DNA from: Sphingobium sp. CAP-1
GTDB taxonomy: Bacteria > Pseudomonadota > Alphaproteobacteria > Sphingomonadales > Sphingomonadaceae
Direction: 5' to 3'
NCBI RefSeq assembly: GCF_009720145.1
Contig: NZ_CP046252.1
Coordinates: 1,054,001 to 1,118,000 of the forward strand
DNA: 64,000 bases
Below, in pieces: positions 26,017 to 35,971 of the stretch. Each line of letters opens with the position of its first letter. The stretch's first letter is position 1. A program made the translations under genes and the position numbers. The notes under the pieces are model-generated. The model made no database searches, had not been told where the DNA came from, and worked only from the letters and a program-made list of their open reading frames with translations.

Positions 26017-27702
26017 TCAGCGCGTCAGTTTCTTGTAAGCCAGCGCGGTCGGCCGGTCGGCGGCGTCGCCCAGACGGCGACGCTTGTCCTCTTCATAGGC
26101 TTCGAAATTGCCCTCGAACCATTCGACATGGCTGTTGCCTTCGAAGGCGAGGATATGGGTGGCCAGACGATCGAGGAAGAAGCGGTCATGGCTGATGACC
26201 ACGGCGCAGCCCGCGAAATTCTCGATCGCTTCTTCCAGCGCGCCCAGCGTTTCAACGTCAAGGTCGTTGGTCGGTTCGTCGAGCAGCAGGACGTTGCCGC
26301 CGCGCTTCAGCATCTTGGCGATGTGGACGCGGTTGCGCTCACCGCCCGACAGCTTGCCGACATTCTTCTGCTGGTCCTGCCCCTTGAAGTTGAAGGCGCC
26401 GACATAGGCACGGGTTGACATGTCGTGGCCGTTGACCTTCACATAATCGAGGCCGTCGGACACTTCCTCCCAGACATTCTTCGAATCGTCCAGATGATCG
26501 CGGCTCTGGTCGACAAAGCCCAGCCGGACGGTGGTGCCGATGTCGATCTCGCCGGAATCGGGCTTTTCCTGCCCGGTAATCAGCTTGAACAGGGTGGATT
26601 TGCCCGCGCCGTTCGGCCCGATCACGCCGACAATGCCGCCGGGCGGCAGCAGGAAGGACAGATCCTCGAACAGCAACTTGTCGCCGAACGCCTTGGAAAT
26701 GCCCTTGAACTCGATCACCTTGCCGCCCAGACGCTCAGGCACCTGGATGACGATCTGCGCCTTGCCGGGCGACCGGACATTCTGGCCGGCGACCAGTTCC
26801 TCGAACTTCTTGATACGCGCCTTGGACTTGGTCTGGCGGCCCTTCGGTCCCTGCCTGATCCATTCCAGTTCGTCATTGATCGCCTTCTGGCGGCCGGTGG
26901 CTTCCCGGTCCTCCTGCTCCAGACGCTTGGCTTTCTTCTCCAGATAGGTGGAGTAGTTGCCTTCGTACGGGAAATATTTCCCGCGATCGAGTTCCAGAAT
27001 CCAACCCACGACATTGTCGAGGAAATAGCGGTCATGGGTGATCATCAGCACCGACCCCGCATATTCCTTCAGGTGATTTTCCAGCCAGGTGACGCTTTCG
27101 GCGTCGAGATGGTTGGTCGGTTCGTCCAGCAGCAATATGTCCGGCTTCTGGATCAGCAGGCGGGTCAGCGCGATGCGGCGCTTTTCACCACCCGACAGGC
27201 TTTCCACCGACCAGTCGGACGGCGGGCAGCGCAGCGCTTCCATCGCGATTTCGAGCTGGTTGTCGAGCGTCCAGCCGTCGACCGCGTCAATCTGTTCCTG
27301 AAGCGTGCCCATTTCCTCCATCAGCGCGTCGAAATCGACATCCTCCGGCGGGTCGCCCATGATCATGCTGATCTCGTTGAAGCGGTCCATCTTGTCGGCG
27401 ATCTCGCGCGCGCCGTCCTTGACATTCTCCAGCACCGACTTGGTCGGGTCGAGCTGCGGCTCCTGCGGCAAATAGCCGACCGTGACATTCTCGCCCGGCC
27501 AGGCTTCACCGCTGAAATCAGTGTCAAGGCCAGCCATGATCTTGATGAGCGTCGATTTACCCGCGCCGTTCGGACCGACGATGCCGATCTTGGAGCCGCG
27601 GTAGAATTGCAGGTTGATATTGTTCAGCACCGGCTTGGCCGCGCCGGGGAAGGTCTTGGTCATGCTCTTCATGACATAGGCATATTGCGAGGAGGCGGAC
27701 AT
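26017..27702 (-). CDS. ettA: Energy-dependent translational throttle protein EttA (ABC-F)
   Basis: 561 residues, two ABC ATPase domains without membrane segments. Walker [10 protein letters not shown] occurs in each half; signatures are [11 protein letters not shown] and [11 protein letters not shown]; Walker [12 protein letters not shown] and [11 protein letters not shown]. The linker [20 protein letters not shown] is characteristic of EttA, which binds the ribosomal E site and gates elongation by energy status. The start is the ATG at 27702; the longer upstream frame is antisense to the M28 peptidase. Confidence 0.95.
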   Translation of the reverse strand: MSASSQYAYVMKSMTKTFPGAAKPVLNNINLQFYRGSKIGIVGPNGAGKSTLIKIMAGLDTDFSGEAWPGENVTVGYLPQEPQLDPTKSVLENVKDGAREIADKMDRFNEISMIMGDPPEDVDFDALMEEMGTLQEQIDAVDGWTLDNQLEIAMEALRCPPSDWSVESLSGGEKRRIALTRLLIQKPDILLLDEPTNHLDAESVTWLENHLKEYAGSVLMITHDRYFLDNVVGWILELDRGKYFPYEGNYSTYLEKKAKRLEQEDREATGRQKAINDELEWIRQGPKGRQTKSKARIKKFEELVAGQNVRSPGKAQIVIQVPERLGGKVIEFKGISKAFGDKLLFEDLSFLLPPGGIVGVIGPNGAGKSTLFKLITGQEKPDSGEIDIGTTVRLGFVDQSRDHLDDSKNVWEEVSDGLDYVKVNGHDMSTRAYVGAFNFKGQDQQKNVGKLSGGERNRVHIAKMLKRGGNVLLLDEPTNDLDVETLGALEEAIENFAGCAVVISHDRFFLDRLATHILAFEGNSHVEWFEGNFEAYEEDKRRRLGDAADRPTALAYKKLTR

Positions 27703-27801
27703 GTTCGGGCAGCTCCAACGGGTGGACAAGAGGATTTGGCGCGGAGTTAGCGGAGGCGGGGCGCATTGGCAAATGGGTGATCGCTCGCTACGCTCCCATC
27801 C

Positions 27802-29175
27802 ATGCAGAAAATCCGATCGGGCACGCTGGCCGCCCTGCTTCTTGGCAGCATCCTCACCCCGTCTTTCTCTCTGGCCGCACCGGCGGACAGCGCCGCGATT
27901 CGCGAAGCCGCGCTGAAGGACGATGTTGCGTGGGACTTTACCGAAGGATTGACCACCGAAGTCGGTCCGCGCCCCGCCGGCACCCCGCGCGAGGCGCTGG
28001 GCCGCGACTGGGCGGTGGCGAAGCTCAAGGCGCTGGGCTTTTCCAACGTCCGCGCCGAACCCTATAAGATGCCGGTGTGGGAACGGGTGCGTGACGAGGC
28101 GCATATCGTCAGCCCCTTCCCGCAAAATCTGGTGATCGCCGCGCTTGGCAACAGTGGCTCCACGCCCGAACAGGGGATACAGGGCGAGATCGTCTATTTC
28201 CCGACCATCGCCGATCTGGAGGCCGCGCCCGACGGCAGCCTGAAGGGCAAGATCGCCTTCGTCAGTCACAGCATGGTCGCGGCCCAGGACGGCGCGGGCT
28301 ATGGCTATTATGGCGCGGCGCGGCGGCAAGGGCCGAGCATCGCGGCGAAGAAGGGCGCGATCGCGATCCTGGTCAAATCGATCGGCACCGACCATCACCG
28401 CATCGCCCATACCGGCGTGCAGATGTGGGCCGAAGGCGTGACGCCGATCCCGGCGGTGGCGCTGTCCGTGCCGGACGCCGATCAGCTCGCCCGTGTGGCC
28501 GCGCGGGGCAAGCCGGTGCGGGTGCATCTGACCGCCCTGTCAAAGACGCTGAAGGATCAGCCATCGGGCAATGTCATCGGCGAAATAGCCGGCAGCGATC
28601 CCAAAGCCGGCGTCGTCGTCGCCGCCTGTCATCTCGACAGTTGGGATCAGGGCACCGGCGCGATCGACGACGCGTCGGGCTGCGGCATCATCGCGGCGGC
28701 GGCGTTGCAGGTCGCGAAGGGCGGCACGCCGCGCCGTACCATCCGCCTCCTGTTCGCCGGCGCGGAGGAAGTGGGCGGCAATGGCGGCCGCGCCTATTTC
28801 GCCGCCCATGGCAAGGAACCCCATGCGCTGGTGCTGGAATCGGATTTCGGCGCGGACAAGGTATGGCGGGTCGATTTCACCCTGCCCGCCGGGCATGAAG
28901 GCCTGGCCACGCGGGTTGGCGCGGCGCTCGCGCCGCTCGGCATCGTGCCCAGCCGGGATAAGGCGCATGGCGGATCGGATATCGAGCCATTGGTTGAAGC
29001 GGGCGTGCCGGTGATCGATCTGCAACAGGACGGGACTCGCTATTTCGACATTCACCACACGCCCGACGACACGCTGGACAAGATCGATCCGGCGCAGTTG
29101 CGGCAGAATGTCGCGGCCTGGGCCGTGACCCTGAACCTGATCGCAAACGCCCCAGAAACATTGGGCGTTAACTGA
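27802..29175 (+). CDS. Exported M28-family metallopeptidase with PA domain
   Basis: 457 residues with a signal peptide (MQKIRSGTLAALLLGSILTP, cleavage near SLAAP). An inserted PA-type domain covers about 115-250 (GEIVYFPTIADLEAAPDGSLKGKIAFVS). The di-zinc M28 ligands are visible: ACHLDSWDQGTGAIDDASG, the catalytic AEEVGGNGG, LESDFGADK, and the final HTPDDTLD. Resembles carboxypeptidase Q-like aminopeptidases that release residues from peptides outside the cytoplasm. Diverges from ettA across 99 bp. Confidence 0.9.
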   Translation: MQKIRSGTLAALLLGSILTPSFSLAAPADSAAIREAALKDDVAWDFTEGLTTEVGPRPAGTPREALGRDWAVAKLKALGFSNVRAEPYKMPVWERVRDEAHIVSPFPQNLVIAALGNSGSTPEQGIQGEIVYFPTIADLEAAPDGSLKGKIAFVSHSMVAAQDGAGYGYYGAARRQGPSIAAKKGAIAILVKSIGTDHHRIAHTGVQMWAEGVTPIPAVALSVPDADQLARVAARGKPVRVHLTALSKTLKDQPSGNVIGEIAGSDPKAGVVVAACHLDSWDQGTGAIDDASGCGIIAAAALQVAKGGTPRRTIRLLFAGAEEVGGNGGRAYFAAHGKEPHALVLESDFGADKVWRVDFTLPAGHEGLATRVGAALAPLGIVPSRDKAHGGSDIEPLVEAGVPVIDLQQDGTRYFDIHHTPDDTLDKIDPAQLRQNVAAWAVTLNLIANAPETLGVN

Positions 29176-29332
29176 ACTTTTATTGTAGACAACACTCTGT
29201 CGCGTGATTCCATCGTTTCACCGGCGCAGAAAAGCATTGATTTGTGCATCGCACACGTTAATGCGGGTCGCTCGCGTAGGGTCACATTTGTAACGTGCCA
29301 GACGCGGCATAATGCTATGGGAGCCGTACACA

Positions 29333-29545
29333 ATGAAGAAGATCGCTGTTGTTTTCGCTTCGGCCAGCCTGATGGCCCTCGCCGCTTGCGGTGAGAAGCC
29401 GGCCAACGAGACCGCGAACGCTTCGAACGCTGTCGTCGAGAACGTTGTCGACAACGCCGTCAACGCTGCTGACAACGCTGCGAACGCCGCCAACGAAGCT
29501 GCTAACGCCGCGAACGTTGCCGAGAACGCCGCGAACGCGAAGTAA
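29333..29545 (+). CDS. Small Ala/Asn-repeat lipoprotein ending in Lys
   Basis: 70 residues from the ATG at 29333. The lipobox LAAC places the acylated Cys at residue 19. The 52-residue mature part is nearly all Ala, Asn, Val, Asp and Glu, with Asn recurring every 3 or 4 residues (DNAANAANEAANAAN), consistent with a long amphipathic helix. The last residue is Lys. Length, lipidation, helical periodicity and terminal Lys recall Braun's Lpp, though the sequence is not that of Lpp; entericidin-like lipoproteins are another comparison. No function is assigned. A strong terminator follows. Confidence 0.85.
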   Translation: MKKIAVVFASASLMALAACGEKPANETANASNAVVENVVDNAVNAADNAANAANEAANAANVAENAANAK

Positions 29546-29568
29546 TCTTCGCTTTAGCGAGATATTCG

Positions 29569-29602
29569 AAGGGCGGGCCGCTCCCTGCGGTCCGCCCTTT
29601 TC
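29569..29602 (+). terminator. Rho-independent terminator after the small lipoprotein
   Basis: Thirteen-base arms 29569-29581 and 29587-29599 pair with one G-T wobble around TCCCT and run into TTTT. It lies 23 bp beyond the stop codon. Confidence 0.88.
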
Positions 29603-29671
29603 GTATGTACGCCATATGGAACATGCATGATGTTTCGGGGGTTCCCTTCTCCTGCCAGAAGGAGAAAATAT

Positions 29672-29749
29672 ATGGGCAAGGGCATATTATTGTGGCTGAT
29701 CGGCGTGCCGATCCCCATCATCCTGCTGTTATGGTTTTTCTTTCATTGA
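29672..29749 (+). CDS. 25-residue membrane peptide
   Basis: ATG at 29672 with AAGGAG at 29659-29664, seven bases upstream, and stop at 29747-29749. The product starts [20 protein letters not shown] and ends in aromatic residues and His. It is one hydrophobic segment with a Lys at the start, so it should insert in the inner membrane. The good ribosome-binding site and the position between a terminator and a tRNA support a real gene. Similar [13 protein letters not shown] small proteins occur in other Alphaproteobacteria as far as I recall; function unknown. Confidence 0.65.
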   Translation: MGKGILLWLIGVPIPIILLLWFFFH

Positions 29750-29803
29750 GGGGGCGATCGCGATTGACGGCGCGCGCTTTCCCCCGCTAAGGCCCGCTCC
29801 AGT

Positions 29804-29883
<80 letters not shown>

Positions 29884-30137
29884 TTTCAGCCACTTAAGCA
29901 TCTCCTCGTCGGAGCGGTTTACAGGTGGTTATCGCCCGACCGGCTTCTGCTCAGCCGTTGAACGGCTACGCCGACACAAGCTGCGGCGTTAGGCTGTTCC
30001 CAGGTCGAAACGCCCCGACTTCCGATGTGAATGGCATTCGATAGCTTTCAAACGAATAATCGAAAATCCGTCGGCTGCGACCTGAAAAGGCAAAAATTGC
30101 TTCCCGCCAGCCCTACTTGTCTGCAATCCATTTCGAT

Positions 30138-30665
30138 ATGAGCCTGAGCGACGATCATGGCCTGGAAACCCTTTACGGCGTTCATCGCGCCGATCTTCGG
30201 CGTTTTCTGATCGCGCGAACCGGCGATGCGGCGGACGCGGACGATGTGTTGCAGGAACTTTGGCTGAAGGCGCATAATCTCCAGGCGGGACCGATCGATA
30301 ACGGCCGCGCCTATCTCTACCGCATGGCGCAAAATCTCATCGTCGACCGCTTGCGGGAAAAGCAACGACGCATGGAACGGGAACGGCGCTGGAGCGATCA
30401 GGCAACCGGTTTCGCAGCCGTGGGGGTCGAGCCCGCCGATCGCAGCAAGACCGCCGAAGAGGAAATATTGGCGCGTGAGGAAATCGCGACTTTGGTGTCG
30501 GCCATCAGCAACCTTCCCGACGGCGCGCGCAAGGCCTTCGAATTGCACAAGCTGGAAGGGCTGAGCCATGCGGAGGTCGCCGTCCGCCTGGGGATCAGCA
30601 AGAGTGGGGTCGAAAAACATATGGCCGTAGCGATGAAATATCTCCGTCGCGCGCTGCGGGACTGA
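30138..30665 (+). CDS. FecI-type ECF sigma factor
   Basis: 175 residues from the ATG at 30138; an in-frame TTG at 30117 is possible and no strong ribosome-binding site is seen before either. Region 2: RRFLIARTGDAADADDVLQELWLKA and AYLYRMAQNLIVDRLRE; region 4: LPDGARKAFELHKLEGLSHAEVAVRLGISKSGVEKHM. This is the iron-starvation FecI group. The next two genes are its anti-sigma partner and a TonB receptor, the classical cell-surface signalling trio. The 257 bp between tRNA-Pro and this gene shows no other gene. Confidence 0.92.
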   Translation: MSLSDDHGLETLYGVHRADLRRFLIARTGDAADADDVLQELWLKAHNLQAGPIDNGRAYLYRMAQNLIVDRLREKQRRMERERRWSDQATGFAAVGVEPADRSKTAEEEILAREEIATLVSAISNLPDGARKAFELHKLEGLSHAEVAVRLGISKSGVEKHMAVAMKYLRRALRD

Positions 30666-30722
30666 GGTTATGGTGTCACGCTATCGTCATAATAGAACAA
30701 AGAGGGCAGAAAGGCGCACGCC

Positions 30723-31676
30723 ATGACGGCGCGATCGGAAATGGACGAACGGATGCTGGACCAGGCGATTGCCTGGCAGGCCGCGCTCGAGCAGGACGAT
30801 GCCGACTGGGACGGCTATCTGGCCTGGCTCGAAGCCGATCCAAGGCATCGCGACGCGTTCGATTCCATTGCACTGGTGGATAGCGCGATCGCGGATCACC
30901 GGGATGAGATCAAAACTTTGCTGGCGCCCGACAGGGAGATGCCCATAAATCCTCTTCCCAACCGATGGCGCCCGCGATTGCTCTGGAGTGGCGCTATCGC
31001 CGCCAGCCTTGCGATGCTGGTCGCCGTTCCGATGCTTCGTTCAAACGCCGATCCCGTCGTCTACGACAATGGAGGAACGGCGAACCGCAGCCTTGCCCTG
31101 GCGAACGGGACCAGCGTCATCCTCGCGCCGTCAAGCCGGATCATCGTAACTGGCAGGGATGCCGCCGCAATCGAACTCGCGCGGGGTGAAGCCTATTTCG
31201 ACGTGCGCCATGATCCCGGCCGGACATTGGCGGTGTCGGCAGGATCTTACCGGATCAGCGACATCGGCACGCGCTTCTCGGTCAATCTGGCGCGCGGGAC
31301 GTTTCGTGTCGGCGTAGCAGAGGGCGTGATATCGGTCGAAGCGCCCGGCATCGCCCGGCCCGTTCGCATCGACGCCGGGCATCAACTTGTCGGCGGCAGC
31401 GGCGCGCTCACCCTCGCGCCGGTCGATGTGGCGCAAATCGGCAGTTGGCGGCGTGGCCGACTATCCTATACCGATGCGCCATTGGCTCTCGTCGCGGCAG
31501 ACATAAGCCGCTATTCCGGCAAGGCGATCATCGTCGATCCGTCCGTGGAGAAGAAACATTTTTCGGGCAGTCTGGTCATCGGCGACGGATCGAAGCTGGT
31601 CGACGATCTGGCCGGCGTCATGGGGATCGACACGCAATCGACGGGCGATGCTGTGCGCATTGGCGCTGTGCGCTGA
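30723..31676 (+). CDS. FecR-family anti-sigma/sigma regulator
   Basis: 317 residues: N-terminal cytoplasmic DUF4880-like helix region (AIAWQAALEQDDADWDGYLAWLEADPRHRDAF), one membrane segment at about 80-102 (LLWSGAIAASLAMLVAVPML), then a periplasmic FecR domain (LALANGTSVILAPSSRI ... GEAYFDVRHD) and a C-terminal STN-like domain. Relays receptor occupancy to the FecI-like sigma factor encoded 57 bp upstream. The last 29 bp overlap the receptor gene. Confidence 0.92.
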   Translation: MTARSEMDERMLDQAIAWQAALEQDDADWDGYLAWLEADPRHRDAFDSIALVDSAIADHRDEIKTLLAPDREMPINPLPNRWRPRLLWSGAIAASLAMLVAVPMLRSNADPVVYDNGGTANRSLALANGTSVILAPSSRIIVTGRDAAAIELARGEAYFDVRHDPGRTLAVSAGSYRISDIGTRFSVNLARGTFRVGVAEGVISVEAPGIARPVRIDAGHQLVGGSGALTLAPVDVAQIGSWRRGRLSYTDAPLALVAADISRYSGKAIIVDPSVEKKHFSGSLVIGDGSKLVDDLAGVMGIDTQSTGDAVRIGAVR

Positions 31677-33975
31677 ACCTGCATTTCTGCCATCCACGGC
31701 TCTGGCGCGCGAACAGCCATGGTCCGTCGATATACCGGCAGGGCCGCTCAGCGGCGCGATCGATCGATTCTCGGCAACCACAGGCATTTCGGTCGGACTG
31801 CCGGGGGATATGCCGCATGTCCTGACCCGGCGGGTGACGGGCAACATGCCTCCCGACATGATCCTGCGGAAACTGCTGGCCGGTACAGGACTGCGCGCCG
31901 TGCGGATCAGCGCGACGCTTTACCGGATCGAGCGGTCGCCCGGCGGCCGGGCGCTTCGCCCCGCGACATCGCCCCCGCCAACGCCCATCGCGCCGCCACC
32001 GGGCGACATCATCGTCACCGCCCAGAAACGACCGCAAATCCTGCGCGACATACCCTTGTCCGTCACGGTCCTGTCCTTCGCGCCGCTCGCTCGATCGCGC
32101 ACGCCATCGACCCGCGACATCAGCCTCGATCTGGAAGGGCTGGCGATGACCAATATGGGGCCGGGCCGCAACCGGCAGTTCATCCGCGGGGTGGCCGACA
32201 GCCCGTTCAACGGGCTCAGCCAGTCCACGGTCGCCGTCCAGGTGGACGAAGCCCGCGTGACTTTCAATGCGCCAGACCCCGACCTGCGACTTATCGACGT
32301 GGACCGGGTGGAGTTGTTGAAGGGGCCGCAAGGGCCGCTCTACGGGTCCGGCGCCTTGGGCGGCATCTATCATATCGTGACCCGCAAGCCCGACCTTGAA
32401 GGCGTTTCCGGGTCGGTCCGGCTCTCGGCCGACGCGGTCCAGCATGGCCAGCCGGGCACAGGGGCCGAGGGCATTTTCAACCTGCCGCTGGTGAATGACA
32501 GGCTGGCAGTGCGCGCCGCAGGCTATCGTTTCGTCAATGGCGGGTGGATCAACAATATCGGCGCGAAGCGTGGCAGAAATTCGGCCGAAACGGTCGGCCT
32601 GCGCCTTGGCATTCGCTGGCGCCCGGCTGATGACTGGACGCTCGACGCGGGATTTGCGCTACAGGACATCAATGCCCGCGACAGCCAATATGTGACCGCG
32701 TCCGACGACACGCTGAGCCGGGCGCATGTCTTTGCGGAGCCGACCGACAATGATTTCAAGCTATGGCACGGCACGATCACCGGGGCGATCGGCGCCCTGG
32801 AACTGACATCGGCCACCAGCTTTGTCGATCATGGCTTCGATTACATATTGGATGCCAGCGCCGTGGCGACCGCCTTCGGCCTTGCCGGCCCCGTCCGGTT
32901 CGAAGATCAGCGACATTACGCCATTTTCAATCAGGAACTGCGCCTTGCATCGAGCGGCTCGGATCATTGGCTGGTGGGCCTGTCCTATCTCCAAGCGACG
33001 ACGCGGGGCGGCGCGCGGGTCATGGATGAAAGCGACGCCGCGCAGACGGTCGAAACCTACGACCGTCGCGTGATCGAATATGCGGCCTTCGGCGAAGGCA
33101 CGGTGCGGATCGTGGACCGGCTGAGCCTGACATTGGGCGCACGCCTCTTCCATAGCATCGCGCAGGACGGGATGGGCGATGAACCAGCCATAAGTCCGGT
33201 ACGGATCCGCAAGACCATCCTGTCGCCCAGCGCTGCACTATCGCTGGACCTGGGCGGGCGCGGCCTGCTCTATCTGCGCTATGCACGGGCGATGCGCCCC
33301 GGCGGGGTAGCCCCGGCCGACATGGCTGCGTCGCGTCAGTTCGACGCCGACGAACTGAGCACCATCGACCTTGGAATTCGTCGAGCGTCGCATGACGGGC
33401 GCTTCTCGCTGTCCGCGAGCCTCTATCATACCCGGTGGGACGAGATACAGTCGGACTATCTGCTGGCCAACGGCCTGGTATCGACACGCAATGCTGGTCG
33501 CGGTGCGATCATCGGCGGAGAGATCACGACCGAATGGACCATCGGCCAAGGCATCACTTTGTCCGCGGGCGCCAGCGCCCAGTCGGCGCGGCTGACGCGT
33601 GCTGCGAATGGCGCGGAACTGGACGATCGTCGCCTGCCCGTCGCGCCGACGCTGGCCGGACGCGTCGCCCTCGCCAAAAGCATCATCCTGTCGGACGACT
33701 GGCGCGGGCAGGCGGCGATCCAGGCCAATTATGTCGGCAAGGCACGCCTGTCTTTCGACGACGATCTGGACCGGCATATGGGCAATTATGCGGTGGCGTC
33801 GGCCCATGCAGAATTGTCGCGCGACATCTGGACGCTGGGCGTCCGCATGGACAATCTGCTCGACGTGCGTGGTGACAGCTTCGCGTTCGGCAATCCCTTC
33901 TCGATCCGCGCCGCGCCGCAATATACACCGCTGCGTCCGCGCTCGCTCATGCTGTCCGTGGCGCGATCCTGGTAA
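31648..33975 (+). CDS. TonB-dependent receptor with N-terminal STN signalling domain
   Basis: 775 residues starting inside the fecR-like gene. A signal peptide (MLCALALCAEPAFLPSTALA) precedes an STN domain (about 25-95: IPAGPLSGAIDRFSATTGISV), the hallmark of transducer receptors. A Pro-rich linker (PPPTPIAPPPG) leads to the plug (GDIIVTAQKRPQILRDIPLSVTVL ... VDRVELLKGPQGPLYGSGALGG) and the beta-barrel, ending in Trp. With the FecI/FecR pair it probably senses and imports an iron chelate; the ligand is unknown. Its end overlaps the opposite-strand EEP gene by 29 bp. Confidence 0.9.
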   Translation: MLCALALCAEPAFLPSTALAREQPWSVDIPAGPLSGAIDRFSATTGISVGLPGDMPHVLTRRVTGNMPPDMILRKLLAGTGLRAVRISATLYRIERSPGGRALRPATSPPPTPIAPPPGDIIVTAQKRPQILRDIPLSVTVLSFAPLARSRTPSTRDISLDLEGLAMTNMGPGRNRQFIRGVADSPFNGLSQSTVAVQVDEARVTFNAPDPDLRLIDVDRVELLKGPQGPLYGSGALGGIYHIVTRKPDLEGVSGSVRLSADAVQHGQPGTGAEGIFNLPLVNDRLAVRAAGYRFVNGGWINNIGAKRGRNSAETVGLRLGIRWRPADDWTLDAGFALQDINARDSQYVTASDDTLSRAHVFAEPTDNDFKLWHGTITGAIGALELTSATSFVDHGFDYILDASAVATAFGLAGPVRFEDQRHYAIFNQELRLASSGSDHWLVGLSYLQATTRGGARVMDESDAAQTVETYDRRVIEYAAFGEGTVRIVDRLSLTLGARLFHSIAQDGMGDEPAISPVRIRKTILSPSAALSLDLGGRGLLYLRYARAMRPGGVAPADMAASRQFDADELSTIDLGIRRASHDGRFSLSASLYHTRWDEIQSDYLLANGLVSTRNAGRGAIIGGEITTEWTIGQGITLSAGASAQSARLTRAANGAELDDRRLPVAPTLAGRVALAKSIILSDDWRGQAAIQANYVGKARLSFDDDLDRHMGNYAVASAHAELSRDIWTLGVRMDNLLDVRGDSFAFGNPFSIRAAPQYTPLRPRSLMLSVARSW

Positions 33976-35004
33976 TGGTCCGGCGGAGCGAAAGGTCGAA
34001 GGTCGCGGTGTAGCCGACATGATCGGACAACATGCTGCCATCGGCGGCATGGCCGAACGGAACATCCAGTCGCTCCAATTCAATATCGGTCGAATGACCT
34101 GGCGTATAGAATTGCCAGTCCCGCGCCCGCCAATGCGCATAGCGGGCATCGTCGGACAAGGGTATTTGATGTCGAACCGCTTCGCCGAATGCATCGTCGA
34201 TGTCGCCATTCCGGCTCCAGTCGGCACGCACATGCGACAGCAGCGCGATGCGCCGACGCGCCACGCTGCCGACATTGAAATCGCCCGCCACGATCAAAGC
34301 ACGGGCCGGGTCGTGCGCTTTGCGGATGAAGTCGGAAAGGTAGCGCACTTGCAGGCGATAGGCCTGCAATGACCGGTCGTCGGCCGCGCCGGAAGCATGT
34401 TTGCTGTTGAGATGGGTGGTGACGATGTCGATGCGGTCGGCCCTGCCCGGCAAGCGGATGCTCACCATCAATGCGCCCTTGTTGGCGAGGCAGTCATAGC
34501 CTGCGCAGGCGAAAGTCGGGAACACCATCCGGCGCACGCCGACGATCGGAAAGTCGGACAGGAGTTGAAGCCCGCTGCCGACATATTTGCCCAATCCCTC
34601 CCCCGTACCCAGGATCCGGTCGCCAGATAGCGTGCGTCCGTCGCATCGGCAGGTTCGGGGCTGGCCATGTCGACCGACGGCCCGTCGACGACATAGGGAT
34701 AACCCGCCGCACGGCCCATGGCCTGCGCCTGCTGCGTGAAGGCTTCCTGAAGCAGCACGACATGCGGTTGTCGCCCTTGCATCCGTAACATCCTAAGTCG
34801 CTCCGCCATTTGAACAAATGCTTCGGAACGGCCCCATGCCAACGGCCATGGCAGACCGTGGATATTATAGGTCATGACCGACAACCGCCCATCGAACGCG
34901 GATAACGGGAACGTGCCGGGATAGCTGATCGGCAAATCCGGCGCCGACGCGCCGATCGAGGTGGCAAGGACCGCCGCCAGCCCTGCCCATTTCTTCATCC
35001 GCAT
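33947..35004 (-). pseudogene. Endonuclease/exonuclease/phosphatase-family protein, frameshifted
   Basis: The N-terminal part (start ATG 35004, preceded by GGGAGG; signal peptide MRMKKWAGLAAVLATSIGAS) has MTYNIHGLPWPLAWG and LLQEAF. The C-terminal part in another frame has VTTHLNSKH, VAGDFNVG and a terminal SDHVG. Together these are the ordered EEP motifs (Asn, Glu, His, D-x-N, DH). The frames would join if the C5 run at 34600-34604 had one more C, giving WVRGEGLGKYVGSGL. So it is either a recent one-base deletion or a sequencing error. A functional version would be an exported phosphodiesterase. Confidence 0.85.
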
Positions 35005-35206
35005 CGCCTGCCTCCCGCTTGTCACAGGAAGGACGCCGGACTGATGTAGCCACCACAGTCGGGGCGGGCGAAGAAATTTTCGGGCTCACCGCGGCTGCGG
35101 TTGCGGGGAACGGCGTCGTCTTTGCGAAAATGGGAACGGGAATGATGCAAAGCCACCGACAGATTGCGATGACGATCCGCGCCATGGCCAGTTTGCGCTT
35201 TCATCC

Positions 35207-35971
35207 ATGACTGCGCGCCGCCTGCTGCTGTCCATGCACGATGTTGGCCCCCGCTTCGAGAGTGAGGTGGATCGGCTGATGGACCATGTGTCCCGCCACG
35301 TCGCGCTTGGGCAACTGGCGATGCTGGTAGTGCCCAACCATTGGGGGAACCACCCTCTGAGTGCCGGATCGCCCTTCGCATCGCGTTTGCGCAACTGGTC
35401 CGATAGGGGCGTCAGCCTCTTTGCCCATGGCTGGTATCATCGCGACGACAGCCGTCATGCTGGGGCCGCCTCACGGTTTAAGGCCCGCCACATGACGGCG
35501 GGTGAAGGCGAATTTCTGGGGCTTGACCATGCGACGGCGCTGCAACGCATGACCGATGGCCGGGCGCTGATCGAGGATATCAGCGGCAGGCCGGTTGCAG
35601 GCTTCGTCGCGCCTGCATGGCTCTACGGCGCGCCAGCGTTGACGGCGTTGCGACAGGCCGGATTTGCGATGGCGGAAGATCATATGAAGATCTGGTCCCC
35701 CCAGACCGGCGCCACGCTGGCGCGCGGGCCGGTGATCACCTGGGCCAGCCGCAGCCGGGCGCGCATCGCCTCTTCACTGGCCGTCGCACGCCTGTTGCCG
35801 CCGCTGATGCATTTCGCGCCGGTGCTTCGGATCGCGGTGCATCCGGGTGATGCCCACGTCCCTGCCCTGATGCGCAGCATCGACGATACGCTGCGGCGGG
35901 CGCGGCGCAGCCATGCGCCCGCACGCTATGGCGACCTGTTGCCTGCGCCGACATTGCCATGCGCATCCTGA
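35207..35971 (+). CDS. DUF2334 polysaccharide-deacetylase-like protein
   Basis: 254 residues. It opens with LLLSMHDVGPRFESEVDRLM (HD metal motif as in the NodB fold), followed by LFAHGWYHRDD and a central FVAPAWLYGAPALTALRQAGF (APxW motif of DUF2334). Deacetylase-like activity on a sugar polymer or lipid-linked sugar is inferred. There is no signal peptide. The last 13 bp overlap the following glycosyltransferase gene, so they act in the same pathway. A 202-bp divergent region separates it from the EEP gene. Confidence 0.82.
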   Translation: MTARRLLLSMHDVGPRFESEVDRLMDHVSRHVALGQLAMLVVPNHWGNHPLSAGSPFASRLRNWSDRGVSLFAHGWYHRDDSRHAGAASRFKARHMTAGEGEFLGLDHATALQRMTDGRALIEDISGRPVAGFVAPAWLYGAPALTALRQAGFAMAEDHMKIWSPQTGATLARGPVITWASRSRARIASSLAVARLLPPLMHFAPVLRIAVHPGDAHVPALMRSIDDTLRRARRSHAPARYGDLLPAPTLPCAS

